DNA of 64,000 nt from contig NC_091102.1 in the NCBI RefSeq assembly GCF_024713975.1, positions 7,321,001 to 7,385,000 of the forward strand, in the 5' to 3' direction. This DNA comes from Paralichthys olivaceus (taxonomy: Eukaryota; Chordata; Actinopteri; Pleuronectiformes; Paralichthyidae). Every line of letters begins with the position of its first letter. Positions within the stretch are counted from its first letter, which is position 1. Below the pieces are notes generated by a model that saw only the letters and a list, made by a program, of their open reading frames with translations, had not been told where the DNA came from and ran no database searches. The translations under genes were made by a program, and so were the position numbers. Shown piece by piece: positions 33,372 through 46,183 of the stretch.

Positions 33372-33563
33372 GTATATAAATATAAAACACACACTCGACA
33401 TTAGAGATGAAGCTATGGCTGTGAAAATGTCTTATTGTGATGCTGTTTATCATCGACAGCATCACAGAGAACAAACGCCCTCGAACAAACCGTGACACGG
33501 AGACACGCACAGTGAGGATGACAAATAATAATGGACAAATGATAAAGAATGAATGTGTCTTAC

Positions 33564-33740
33564 CGTGGAGAGCAAGGCGATGGTTTCTTCTATTGATGCG
33601 CATCCTGGTTCGACCCTCGACAACGTCTGCAGCTAAGACTCGCCCTGACTCCCTGTGACACAGCCCAACGTAATACCTCCACTGGCTGCAGCTCTTCACT
33701 GAGTCCACTCGGAGGCGCTGTTCACCCAAGCTGCAGGGAC
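33564..33740 (-). promoter_or_regulatory. Candidate inpp4a first exon and promoter
   Basis: On the minus strand this CpG-containing block ends with a good donor (ctccacg|gtaagac; last exon base 33564). Its sharp rise in CpG compared with the AT-rich surroundings, its strand and its position upstream of the inpp4a start exon make it the best candidate for a non-coding first exon. An ATG frame runs through it (from 33729) but does not resemble a known protein. Not proven. Confidence 0.4.
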
Positions 33741-35090
33741 CACTGTGCTGTTGATAATGGGTAGAGCAATGGCAGCCAATATTAAAGACAGGAAATATCT
33801 AATAGTAAAGGAAACAGGATACGAAGTTAGGAATGATGCAGATAATAAATTCTCCATTAGATTTGGATTTAGCTGCTCTTGTCTATATTGTTAATTATGT
33901 GCAGTTTGTCATAAATATAGAATTCTGATACTAAATATTATTATGTCAAATTTTTTTCTAAATCAAGGGCAATACCTAGAACAAACGTATGACTTAAAAC
34001 ACCATAACACTAAAGTATAATATACTGCTAATACTAATATTAACAATATACTAATCAGAATTGTTAAGGAGAGTTAGTGAGTAACTATATAGATACTTGC
34101 AAGTCAAATTGAAATAATGGGAACTAAACCTTTTGATTTTCAATAGTCAACATTATGTGAGACTAGTGACAGAGGGGAAAATGTTTGTGGGACACAAATC
34201 GTCAGGTGAAGACACAAGGACAATGTGGACAATACTCACAGCTGTTAACCAAGTTTGTAATATTAATCAACACACTTAAAGTTGTCGTGTGGCTTTAGAG
34301 GCAGTTGTGTCTTGAAGGAAAAATATATTTTAAAACCTCATTTTGATGAAAAATTTAAATATGAATTTCTGTCTTTTCTTTATTTTTTTTCCAGTTGCTT
34401 CTTACTTGCTTGCTTACTTGCTTACTGCTTCTGTTCCGTGTCAAGTCCACAACAGATGATGATTCAGGTTTGATGGAGGCAGAGCACCTCAAACATTTAT
34501 TTACACTTAGATAATTAGTTTCTGACTTACTATCTCATAATAAAGACTTTTCATGGGTATTTGGGAAATGCTGCCACATCAAGTAGCCTAACCAACCATC
34601 ATAAAAACATTTTAAATGATCAAGCTTCATTCTCTGTCATGTCTCTCAGCTCCATGATATTGTGGTCAAGAGAGATTGTGTGTTTTTGTGATGCACAAAT
34701 ATAAGTCAAATTATTTGTCCTCAGCAAAATTCAAGGATGGAATCTGTTTTTACGCAGTGTCCTGACGTGTGTGTGTGTTATTCTTATTCTACACAGGCTT
34801 ATTTAAACTGGACAGTCGACTCATTAACCTGTGGCCTGATTCATGAACCATGTAAAACAGTGTTTCATCTGAAAGTTGAAACTATAGAGATCTTCTGCTG
34901 GTGTCACCGAAACTAAAGAGGAGAAGAAGAGAAGGTCCTGGATGAGCGCCACAGAAACACCGCGTCCCTCCCGCTGTTTATCAGCTGCAGGTGTCAGCCA
35001 ATCGGAGCAGAGCCCCGGGACCGCGCCCAAGCCGCGTATCGGAACTCGTAAAGCGCTCAGGTGAAGTAAAACTCAGGTGTGGGTGTTGAT
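33741..35090. other. Intergenic spacer between inpp4a and slc9a2
   Basis: This is AT-rich up to about 34.8 kb. A CpG-richer segment near 34.95-35.06 kb then plausibly contains the slc9a2 promoter, since it lies 300-400 nt upstream of the slc9a2 ATG. The spacing implies the two genes are transcribed divergently. No coding exon was seen. Confidence 0.45.
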
Positions 35091-35177
35091 CTGCAGTTTG
35101 AGACTCGGCACGATCTGTGGAGGAGCCGGAGCTGAAGGAAAGTGAAGGAGGCCATCACCGGTGAAGAACTAGAGGAG

Positions 35178-35276
35178 ATGGAGGAGTGAGAACATGCGTA
35201 AAATCAAACTTTAGAGGAGAAACCAACTTTGTCCTCAACTTTTCCTTTTCTTGGATTGTGAAGTTCTATGGAGTGA
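35178..35276 (+). promoter_or_regulatory. Three very short upstream reading frames in the slc9a2 leader
   Basis: ATG-initiated frames of 3, 6 and 2 codons (plus stop) lie at 35178-35189, 35194-35214 and 35268-35276, all before the slc9a2 ATG at 35341. If the leader starts upstream of 35178, scanning ribosomes would meet three stop-terminated frames. The transcription start is unknown. Confidence 0.5.
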
Positions 35277-35340
35277 TTGAGCCTCGACGACGTGGACGTT
35301 TACATCAGTTTGGATTGTTGTGCAGGGACTGTGCGTAAAA

Positions 35341-37645
35341 ATGGATCTAACCATCTCCACATTCAGAGGGGCTTTACTGGTTGTATTCACAGCTTCATGT
35401 CTCCTGCATGGATCTAGAGGAGAAATCCCTCCAAAAGCAACCGGCGGTGTCACGCTTCTCCCACCGGTTAAGCCTGAAGTCCCCCATGCTTATCCAAATG
35501 AGGAGAAGTCGAATCTACCGGTGTTTACAATGGATTATCCAAGAATACAGATACCATTTGAGATCACTCTGTGGGTGCTGCTGGCTTCGTTCGCAAAGAT
35601 TGGTGAGTAACAGCAGCATGGAGTTAAACAAGGGATTTTTGTTTGTTTTCCACCTCCTTCTCCTCTCCCCCACTTTCTTGGTCATCCCAACTGGTGGAGG
35701 CACATGGCCCACACTGAGTCTGGTTCTGCAAGAACTTTCCCCCCATTTAAAGGATATTTTCTCTCTTCAGTGCCCAAGTGCTGGCTCTTTGTGTAAACTG
35801 CAGGGTTTCTCTATTATATTGTAAGGTCTTGACCTTCTTATGCAAAGTGCTTTAGGTATGAAATAAAATTGAATCCAGTTGAATATAGAATGTGACTTTT
35901 CAGAGAGGATGAAGGAAAGTTGCCTGCAGACAGACAGATGAGGCTTCTAGTGTTTTTAGAGAATTAAATCACAACTCTTCTCTCAGGTTTCCATGTGTAC
36001 CACAAGATCACCGTCTGGGTGCCGGAGTCGTGCCTCCTCATCAGCATTGGTCTGATCGTTGGTGGCATCATGCACTCTGTCCATGAGGAACCCCCCGCTG
36101 TGCTGTCCAGCAACGTCTTCTTCCTTTACATGCTGCCTCCCATTGTCCTGGACTCCGGCTACTTCATGCCAACCAGGCCTTTCTTCGAGAACATCGGCAC
36201 GGTGGGTGGCACGTCAGCCTCTGTCTCTTAAAACAGATTCAACTTCTTGTTCTCACACCAAAATAATTGACATTCATTGTTTTGGATGTGCAGGTGTTGT
36301 GGTTTGCAGTGGTGGGCACTCTGTGGAACAGCATAGGGATCGGCATGTCCCTGTTTGCCATTTGCCAGATTGAGGCTTTTGGTGTCCAGGACCTGAACCT
36401 CCAGGAGAACCTGCTGTTTGCCACCATCATCTCGGCCGTGGACCCCGTGGCTGTGCTGAGCGTGTTTGAGGACGTGTCCGTGAACGAGCAGCTCTACATC
36501 GTGGTGTTTGGAGAATGCCTCTTCAACGATGCCGTCACTGTGGTGAGTTGGCTCATTCAAATGTTGAATTTGTGCAGATCAGTTACATTTCAAGATATTT
36601 TTTTATGCTTGTAACTTCACTATCATGAGCTGAGACCTGCTGCAACATGTTTTGCCTGCTCAGGATACCTCTGGGCTATTGGTTGTTATGAAAACATGCA
36701 ATGCAAGGCACATTTTCTTATCAGGCACCTTATACAAAGTTAATCAAAGTGCTTTACAAGCAAAACATGTAAATAAATGAGTGAATGAATAAAACAGGCA
36801 CATTTATGAGATAAATAAAACTATGATGGAACTGATGAACCGGTTTAGTTTCAAGCATTGCTACGGTTCAAGGGCTACTGACTGACAGGCAGCACGCTGG
36901 CTAAAGGCCATTTCAGCATGACCTCTTGGCAACACTAAATGACCAGTCCCTGTAGATATGAGTTCTACTTAGCAAACACATCTGCAATTTGTTTTGGGCC
37001 CAGACTAGACAAAGGGAGCGTTGTTTTATCCACATTTAAACCACTGATGTGTCTAAAATGTGCTTATGAAGGGAAGATTTCAGCACCCAGTTTACTCAAT
37101 AGAGGCCTGACAGCTGCTTGTTATGACAACATACAGTGAAGGGTACCATCACAAACTGATCTCTGACCAAAACCCCCCACGATGATTGATCAACTGATCA
37201 ATATTAGTCCAACGAAGGGGGTACGTTTTGTCTACGGGAATTTATAACTCCACCGACCCAAAGGACCTGTTTGGGACCTTGAGTTTCAAGAATATGAATT
37301 CATGAAACAACAGATTCACTGTTGTGTTGTCTGAAATGTTCCTGTTCTTTAAAACTAAAGGCTCAGCTCAGGTTTCACAAGGCACTGTACAGTTTGTCTC
37401 ATTCTTTTTTTTATTTATTATTCTAGGTTAGAATACATGTATGAGAACATGATGTGTGGGAGGGAAAAGTCTGTGCCAAAGTGATAAATTATTCAAAACT
37501 TGAAGTGAGGGAATGTTGTCAGAGAAACAAACAGATACGTTTTCCGTCCAGAGCCCTGAACCGTTTAGACTATGTCACTGTTTCCTTAGATGCTGCAAAA
37601 CCTGTTTCTGAAGTCAACGGTTCATTTGGTTATGGGAGGAGATAA

Positions 37646-37720
<75 letters not shown>

Positions 37721-40700
37721 ACACACAGCAGTGAGCTCATGCTGGAGTTTCTCCCCCCCGCCTCTCTTCATTGTGTTAAACCCACCCACAGAACCTACAT
37801 TAACCTGCTCTTAGCTTTGGTGTGGTGACCCTTTTGTTTAGCACACAGTGGCAGAGCTGGTGCGGACGGTGAAGACAAACATTTGCCCAGGAGACTGGGA
37901 GAGTAGTTTCTCTGTTTTTCAGAACAACACCAATCACAAAATAACACTTCTGATTAATATCAGATGTTGTCATCAGTGTGGTGACGGTTGCAGGGGCGCC
38001 ATCAGGAGATGACGCATCTCCCTGGCACCCACAAAACTCCAATCAAAGCCTACTCTTAATTTGGTCAAACGAGTTGCCATGGAACAACCGGAAGAATAAA
38101 AAAATTTATAAAACCAAAATATCAGAAGGCCCCATTTCACTATATGAATTTCTGCTCCAGACACAGAATGATTACAGACAGGTGGACTGACACAACTAGT
38201 GATACTACAATGCAGGGGGATAAAAAAGTGGAATCAGTGTTTCAGATGGCCGGTATTTCCAGCTCCGCCCTTACATAAGAGTGCCAGTAATCTAATGTAA
38301 ATGAGCCATCGATACACTGGCGTGTACTATTTCTTTATCACAATAGATGATAAAGAAATAGTACACGCCAGTTTCCTGGTAAGTCTTTTGGTGATAAAGA
38401 ATTATGTCTCAACAATCTGAGGCTAATTATCAAGCCTTAGAAATTCAACACTTGTAAAGAGAATAAAGTCATGCTATTTCTTAAATGGAATTCATGGATA
38501 ATAATAGAAATATCACTAGATTTGCTCTTTATTTGTGCCGTATCTTTTGTGTACTGTCTCTGCCTCACATTATTTCCAGTGTCTACAAATGTCAGATTTT
38601 CTTTGACTGTATTAAAAAAACGTAATGTCAGCCTGTGTGCAGTCAGATATAGTACTTGAACGCTGACTTTAAGATATAAGCTAAAAAGCTGATTTCATGC
38701 ACAGGAGCAAAGGGAACAAAACCAATGCTCCTTTTCCATGAGTCATTCACTGCACTCGGTGAATTGAGTTTATCAAAATGCAAACAGTGCAGAGTAAATA
38801 TTTCAATAAATCACTCATATCTAGAGAAGTGTTATTAGACGCCGCAGCCCCTGACACCACCCATGACCTCTGACTGCTGTGTGTGTGTGTGTGTGAGTGA
38901 GTGAGCTCTTTGTGTGCATTGATAAAAGAGTGTTTGATTTCATGAGCGTTTCATGTGCTTGTGTATGAACATGTGTGCATGTGTTTTCAGGTGCTGTACA
39001 ACATGTTCAGCTTTGTGGCAGACATGCCAGAGGTGGAGCCAGTGGACGTGTTCCTCGGCGTGGCGAGGTTCTTCGTGGTCGGGCTCGGTGGGATGGGCTT
39101 CGGCATTCTGTTCGGCTTCGTGGCCGCCTTCACAACGAGATTCACCTCCAGGGTCCGAGAAATTGAGCCCCTCTTCATATTCATGTATAGCTACCTGGCC
39201 TATTTGGTGGCCGAGCTCTTCGCTATCTCGTCCATCATGGCGTGAGTAGATTTGAAAACAAATATATTACTATTCTGCAGAAATGTCGCAAGGTAACAGT
39301 CGAATGTATGTCTTTCCTGCAGCATTGTTACCTGTGCCCTCACCATGAAATACTACGTGGAGGAAAATGTCTCCCAGCGTTCCTGCACAACCATTCGCCA
39401 CGTGGTCAAGATGCTTGGCTCCATCTCCGAGACCCTCATCTTCTTCTTTCTCGGGGTCGTCACGATAACAACAGAACATGAGTGGAACTGGGGCTACATC
39501 CTGTTTACGCTGCTGTTTGCCTTCGTCTGGAGAGGTCTTGGTAAGCAGAGGGTAACTGTCAGGTTGGAGGTCAGGGGTTTGTTTGACTGCTTCTGTCTGC
39601 GTTTTACTATGTTCTGTTTGCACACGAGTGCATTGGCACAAAGTCACATCCTTTCACTCTCCCTCCATACCTTTGTATCAAAGGTCAATAATTAGTGGTG
39701 GTAAAACATTGCGTATGTGCCAACTAAGGCAGGGGAGCAGAAATCCACTTGATAGGATACTCTGAGTCTAGTGACGCAAAATCACAACTCTAAAAGTGAT
39801 TTATGAGGGAGCTGGTTTATCGAACATCAAGAATATACACTTTACATTCTGGTGAGTTTGTGTTTGTTTCTTTCTGCTGAGCTCCAGCAGTTTAACTTCT
39901 TACCTCGCTGCAGTGATGTGCAGGCGGACTCCATGACCCCATGACATCACTGTCACGTGTACACCTATGCGCACTTGTGACCACTCCCACTGGTGGTGCT
40001 GGGCATGGCCACCAGGTGAAACCGACTTGAAAACCTCGAACCAGAGGAGACATCAAAACTGTTTCAGCTGATGTTGTTGCTCTGTAAAGCAGCTGCAGTG
40101 ATTTTTAACACTTTAACAAGCTGTAAACACGACACGTTTATTATCTCTGTTCTGGTTGATGAGGCATTTTGTTTAAGTTCACTCGACTTCTATCTGATTA
40201 GCGCAGCTTTAAACGTAATTTCAATACAACGATAAAGAAAATCTCATATTATTACACCCGCTCTTCCCTCCCAGGTGTCCTGGTGCTGACTCAGATCATT
40301 AACCCTTTCCGCACCATTCCATTCAACATGAAGGATCAGTTTGGTTTGGCCTACGGTGGCCTGCGAGGCGCAATTTCATTCGCCTTGGCTTTCACTCTTC
40401 CTAATACCATCGGCCGCAAGCCGCTCTTCGTCACAGCCACCATCGCCGTCATCCTCTTCACTGTGTTTCTTCAGGTAAGACTTTGTGATTGTTAATTTCC
40501 CGCATCTGAAATCATTTGTCTTTTGTTCGATGATGTTTGCTGGAAACAGACTGGTGGCCTGTTTCGTGATTTTCTAATCAACCGATTTCAGTGAAAGTTT
40601 GATCTGGATCTGGTTTAGGGGGCGAATCCAGGATTTTAAAGATGACTTTCTTTAACATTGCAGCGTTTAAAAAATAAGAATATTTTCCTTGATTTCTCTG

Positions 40701-43700
40701 AGAATATTTTATGGATCTTTATGAAAACAAGTTAAGCACTTCAAGGTTGTATGTTAGTTAGCAGGATTATGCAAAATATATTTCTAGGAAAGGTTAGGGT
40801 GGTTGTGTGGAGCATGATCCAAAGAAGAACCCATTCAACTTTGAGCAGATCTGGATAAATGGATCGAGGAGTTTTCGCCTAAGCCTTCACAGAGATAAAC
40901 ATTACAATATGCGAAGTTCATTAAATACATGATGTCCAATGGTGTGACGGTCGGTTGGGATTTGAAGTCTTTAAGGTTTTTCTGGGTTCTGCTGAATCTC
41001 TTTTCCTCTTCTCCACAGGGCATCAGTATCCGTCCTCTGATTGAGTTCATCAATGTCCGCAGAACCAACCGCAATCTTGACACCATCAACGTAGAGATCC
41101 ACTGCAGGGTGAGACGCAGCTCGTGATTATTGCACATCGTGGACAGAATATTTTTAAACAGAGTGTTAACAGCTCTCATTTTGCTCACAGCTCATGGATC
41201 ACACCATAGCAGGCATAGAGGACCTCTGTGGACAGTGGAGCCACTTCTACTGGAAGGACAAGTAAGAACTTATCTTGTTTCTGCTCAACAAAAAGTTATT
41301 ATATTCTTTATTTGGTGTTACCTGCAAAACATTTTTTACTCATGTCATCTTTAACTCGCTGCTTTAATGCTTCAAAAAAAAAAACTGAAAGGAAATAATC
41401 AGCAGGGAAACTGGAGGAGAGGTGACAGTTTTATTTTACCTGCTTTCAGTTTCCTTCTTTGTGGTTTTGTTTGACAAAGCTATTGTTCACACTGGGACGG
41501 TGTGGGAACGTTGAAAGCTTTTCAGACTCTGGTGTCGTGTTCAGCTTCCGCCAGGTTTTTCTTCCGAAAGCTCGGAAATGTGTTCCCGCAGTTCCTCATT
41601 GTGTCTGTGATCCCAACATTTTCAACTACATCAAATGTAACTTGATTTAGCATTAATGCATTGTTTAATTACAATTCCTTATTCTGATTATTTCAGTTCC
41701 TTTAATTAACTGCAGCAACATAAGTCTGTTCAAATACAAAAAAATATATATTTAACCTTTTTATACATGTTTAGAAAGTAATTTTATGAAGTGCTGTAGG
41801 ATCAGTTTGAACATTTATTTTAAAATGAAATACATCTATCATTAACCTTATTAATCCTCCATTGATGTAATATTTAGTCCTTTTTAGTATTTTCTTAGGA
41901 GTAAATTCTCTAGTCCACTAATCAATAGTTCTTTGTGTCTCTATACTTTTAAAGTGGTCACATCCACACCCCTAAAATATTTCAGTTTTTATTGTGAACA
42001 TGATGAGTTTTAAGGTAAGATATCAGACACCATCTTTCATTATTCCACTGTTTCCACCTCTCCCTTTATCCCCTGCCCCTTTCTCTCTCTCAGTTTTCCT
42101 TGTCCTCCTCTATGTTGGCTCGACTTTCGTTTGTCTCGTGAGACTGGTTCATCAAGTCTCAGTGTAGATTTTTAAGGTCCAGTGTGTAAGATTTAGGTGA
42201 AAGGGATCTGTTGGCTGAAATTTAACAGAATAATCCTCATGATGTTTTCAGTAATTTGTTTCATCTAAATTGTATGAATGAGTTTTCTTTTCCCAGAACT
42301 GACCCTTTATATTTAAATACTTTATATTTACATCGAGGGGACCCTCTCTACGGAGGCCGCCATGTTTTTTACATTAGTCCAGACTGGACAAACTAATCAC
42401 CTTTTGAGATTTTATGACAATTAAAAGCTACCACAGGTTCTTTTTTATGTCTGGAAGGAGAGGGTGAGGTGAGGGGTGTTCAGCTGCAACATGCAATTTC
42501 AACACTAGATATCACTAAATTCTACACACTGTACCTTTAAGTTGAAGGAGGGACAGTTCAGTAACCTACAGAAAGTAGGCTTGCCTCTGTTCTGTAATAT
42601 TTTACTTTTAGACATCAACCTGGTTTAACAACTTGCGTCTCAGGGAGTTCATATCATATCGCTCACAGTCATGTTACTTTACACCAGAGACTTACATTAA
42701 AACGACTTATGTTAAAACGGCAACAATTCTAAATAAATTCATCTGATCCTCGACAGGGAAGTTAAGTGTCATAGGAAAATGTCTGAATTTAAAAAACTAG
42801 AGCACTATGTATACTTCTGCTGAATGTGAAATGAAGCATGAAGGAACTAAAACAAAAATAAATACTAAATACTGTCTGTAATATAATAAACTTAACTGTA
42901 ATATATCGAGACAAAATAGCTACAAAAGTATTTAAAAAATGTTCACTAAAGTTGCACTTGAGCAAATATATGCAGTTGTTGAATAAATGTCTTTAACTTG
43001 AATTATTTTCTATCCAATAAAAATAAATAAATTACATATTGGTGCACTCTTTTCAGGTTTATGAAATTCAACAACCGAATCCTGCGTAAGATCCTGATCA
43101 AAGACAGCCGTGCAGAGTCCAGTATTGTGGCGCTGTACAAGAAGCTGGAGCTGCAGAACGCCATGGAGATCCTGGACACGGTGTCGGGCGACATCAGCGC
43201 TGCTCCGTCCATCGTCTCGCTCTAGTATGAAACCTTCATCGTGCCTCTGTGCTACTCTTACTATCTCATCACCTCCTTATTATTATTACTTAATATACAT
43301 GTTTCTCTCTGATTTTTAGTGAGGAAAAGAAAAGCTCTGCTAAACCAAAGAAGAAGTTCCTGGCTTCAGATCTGAAGAACATGCATGACATCCTGTCCAA
43401 GAACATGTACAAGATCAGGCAACGGGTGAGTTTAGCACCACATTGGTGGAAAGTGACGAAGTACATTTACAAGAGTGCTGCACAATCTATTTGAATAGTC
43501 CTCAACATTTTTGGATTGTGACACCTTATAAAAAATAATGTCCACTCTGGGGTCTGTAGCCCATGAGTTGTTAGCTGTTCCACCAGAGAGATGTTTCCCT
43601 CCTTAACGTCTCAGTTTAATTTCAAATATTTTTACATTTTGCTCAAAATCAATCCAACTCTTCAAATTTGTGGAAATCAGTTCCACTTTGGTTTTTATAT

Positions 43701-46183
43701 TAATGTTAAAGTTTCAAGACGTAAAGATTTTTTTTACATAAAATTCAGTTGTCCCTGTTTGTTGGATAAATCTGTCTGTAATCAGTAAAGCATTGTCATA
43801 CTCGTTCTGCAGAAAACTGAAGTGATCGTAGATTTTGGGCGGTGCTCTCCTCTCTGGTGTGATTCTTCCACACACTGAAACTGGCTGCTGTTTGCATGAC
43901 CACAGACCGTGTGGCCGTCAGTACTTTTCCATTAGTGACATGACTTCACTGGAGAGGCTCTGAGAGACACTTTGATGTGCAGATAAATGGAGAGCATGTG
44001 TCTTCTGTTCTCGGTCAGACGACTTGTCTGATTATCTTAACGGCCCCTCTTTCCAAGTCTCCCTCCTCTGTGCTCTCACACAAACTCTGAGTCACTTCAG
44101 TCTGTGATGTTGTTTGTTTTTCACGGGAGCCGTTTTTTGCGAACTGCTTGCTTTTCTTATTTTGAATTGTTTCCTGTTCTCTGACCATTCTGAAATCTTT
44201 TGTTGCCATGTTCTAAAGAACTGTGGCGGAGTGTTTGAAAGGCGTTCGTGTTTGTTTATGGTCTATATTATAAGAACTGTGTTGACAGTGACGAGTAAAA
44301 GTCTATACAGAGACACAGACCCCTGCTGCCAAAACAGGTATGGCCAGTATTGGTTGAGTAATCTGATCCTTAAAGAATGCAGTCTCCTGTAAAAGCATCT
44401 CGCTGTTTGTCTCCACCTTTATCGTCACTGTCAGGAGGTGTTACTCACCTTTACTGTGGTCGCTTGTAGTTTCGTACGTTTATCATACATCGACATGAAA
44501 AATGGCAGAATGGCATCCATCAGAGGCCTGTGATGTGTGTAACGTTGTACCTCTTTGTGTTGTCTTTGTGCAGACGGTGGCGTACACGGGTAAGCACGCC
44601 CTGCCCAATGACAGCCACAGCAGAGAGATTCTGATCAGACGCCACGCCAGCATCCGTCGCAGCCTCCGACCCCAAAGCTTTCAGACATCGGTAAGAAAGA
44701 AGCTCTGTTACTGTGTTTGAAACTGAATCTTTCTACACATGCTCTCAGTCTCTCAATTAAAAGTAGATCATATTGAACCTCATAAGAAGCAGGTAAATTA
44801 ACTCTTGACAACACTAAGATGAAAGTGTTTTCACAGTTTTAATGCCGTATTCATTATTCTCCTTTCCCGTCTTCCTCTCTAATCTGCTGTTTCGTTCTCA
44901 GGCGGTGCCCAAGTCTCATAAGTATTTCTCTCTTCCTGCTGGGAAGAGTCTGGACTCAAAGTTATTTCCTCCAGAAAGACTGAGCTTCACAGGTAAAGCT
45001 TCTCAAACCAACTGTAAACCCCTAACATCCAGATTCCCCTATTTATTTTCTTCTTTAATAGATTAAAGGTTTGAAACACTGCAAATCGATAGAAATACTG
45101 TATTCTCTGTGATGAAATATTTAAAATTCACTTCATCAGTCAGTCTGATGCCTGAATTAGCTCAACATCTAGTGGACAGAATACCATGAAAATATCTGCA
45201 CATATTAATTAAGAACAAGCTCGATGAATTTGGGAATCCAGTAACTTTTCCTCTCACGCCCCCATGAGCTTAAAATGTGTAGTTCAGAGATTTGACAAAC
45301 ATGTTGGAGTTTTATAGCCATGCTGAAGAAATCAAATTTGGATATTTTGTGAATAATGTCAATGTGAGAGTAAGGTCGTAATAATAATAAAATCTCTTTT
45401 CCGATTATTTTATGACTTTATTCTTGAAACAAATGTTAGGATCTGAAACTGGTAAGTATGTTGATAAACATTGAACTTGACTATTAGCATTTAGCTCTTT
45501 AGCTGTGGATTAATGTCGGCAGCATGGCATCTAATGTAATTATTGTCTTGTGGATCATCTTCCTAAATTCAGCCTCTTAGGGAATTCTTTGATTTTTTGT
45601 CAAATTAAATTCTGTTGGTTTTAAAACAGTTTGGCTCCACAGTGTGAGTCTTTATGGTTACACTCTCTGCCCACATGCATTTCCTCCTTTTATGGAGCTG
45701 TGTAAAACAGTGAGTAGTCATGGGATGATTCAGAATCGTTAAAAAAAGTCTTTTCTCTCAGATGATCAGGAAACCATGTCAGAAGTGGCCTACCCTTCCC
45801 GGCGCTCTCGGTTTGGCCAGCCTGCACGCTCCTCCTCCAGAGCCATGATGCCTCTACGAAGGCTGGACACCCTAAAAGAAGTTCCCTCTCTTGACGTTCT
45901 GAACGAGGGCAGAAGTGAGAGCGGCGGGAAGGGGCGTGGCATGTCCAGAACAAACTCCTCCTACAGTGAGTCCCATGTGCCCGCTCCTCGCCGTCACTTC
46001 AACGCTTCTGCTGACAATAACAACGGCTCAGCTGATGACTTTAGAAATGTGCATCAGGAAGAAGAAGAGGAAGAACAGGAGCAGCCTTCCTCTCCGCCTC
46101 CGGGCTGGGTGGCTGAACGTAGTGACAACTCGACGACACAAAACCCTCTGCTCAGGCGGCCTCAGTGGAACCCGAGGAAGTAA
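35341..46183 (+). CDS. slc9a2: slc9a2, sodium/hydrogen exchanger 2 (NHE2)
   Basis: An electroneutral Na+/H+ antiporter of the plasma membrane, typically apical in epithelia. Coding exons: 35341-35602, 35987-36201, 36294-36542, 38991-39241, 39323-39540, 40275-40474, 41019-41108, 41191-41261, 43057-43224, 43320-43425, 44574-44690, 44902-44992 and 45762-46183. All phases close, giving 819 residues (human 812). The N-terminus has a signal-like hydrophobic stretch after [26 protein letters not shown] (about 132-147) is the conserved inhibitor-binding helix, [15 protein letters not shown] carries the transport Glu/Asp, and [14 protein letters not shown] contains R429. About 300 C-terminal cytoplasmic residues follow, with Ser-rich and Glu-rich patches. 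Paralogue choice (NHE2 rather than NHE4) rests on the C-terminal wording and on the mfsd9-tmem182 neighbourhood, which flanks SLC9A2 in human. Confidence 0.94.
35690..35885 (+). repeat. Dispersed teleost repeat in slc9a2 intron 1
   Basis: 'tctggttctgcaagaac', 'aagtgctggctctttgtg' and 'gtaaggtcttgacc', ending in 'aataaaattgaat', follow the order of a very common fish interspersed element. Known from recollection of fish sequence; termini and class were not established. Confidence 0.55.
36700..36795 (+). repeat. SINE-like fragment in slc9a2 intron 3
   Basis: 'caccttatacaaagttaatc' and 'aaagtgctttacaa' are typical of the body of several fish short retroelements. A related piece in reverse sense is at 61.5 kb. 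Confidence 0.4.
37646..37730. repeat. (CA)n microsatellite
   Basis: A long CA run in slc9a2 intron 3, interrupted near its 3' end by a GACACA unit. Confidence 0.97.
38316..38372. repeat. Perfect 25-bp inverted repeat with 7-nt loop
   Basis: Arms 38316-38340 (actggcgtgtactatttctt...) and 38348-38372 are exact reverse complements over 25 bp with a 7-nt loop (caataga). The element lies in slc9a2 intron 3. A partial echo of the arm (ggtgataaagaatta) follows about 20 nt later. Confidence 0.95.
40590..40880. repeat. Dispersed repeat fragments in slc9a2 intron 6
   Basis: 'gatctggatctggtttaggg' and 'agttagcaggattatgcaaa', plus 'gatccaaagaagaacccatt', are pieces of the same widespread family as 8.93, 14.93 and 47.4 kb. 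They are degenerate. Confidence 0.45.
42171..42541. mobile_element. MITE-like non-autonomous DNA transposon, about 371 bp
   Basis: The left end (tttaaggtccagtgtgtaag) is matched by an inverted right end ending 42541 (reverse complement reads cttaaaggtacagtgtgtag), so terminal inverted repeats of about 25 bp are visible. The interior encodes no transposase and includes a 'ggaggccgccatgttttt' block I recognise from many fish copies. It lies in slc9a2 intron 8. Confidence 0.8.

Larger units (their letters stand above)
28913..33563 (-). other. Probable inpp4a 5' intron
   Basis: No coding exon was recognised. If the candidate 5' exon at 33564 is right, this is the first inpp4a intron, ending at an acceptor just before the start codon (pyrimidine-rich, then tgaag|ccaccATG near 28917). 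It holds AT-rich sequence, a GAT trinucleotide run at about 32676-32739 and a CA repeat at 33331-33366. Confidence 0.45.

Noticed and set aside
33256-33729. 157-residue minus-strand open frame
   Set aside because: It runs from a candidate inpp4a 5' exon through its donor into a CA repeat. No protein similarity was recognised; the exon itself is kept only as a candidate leader.
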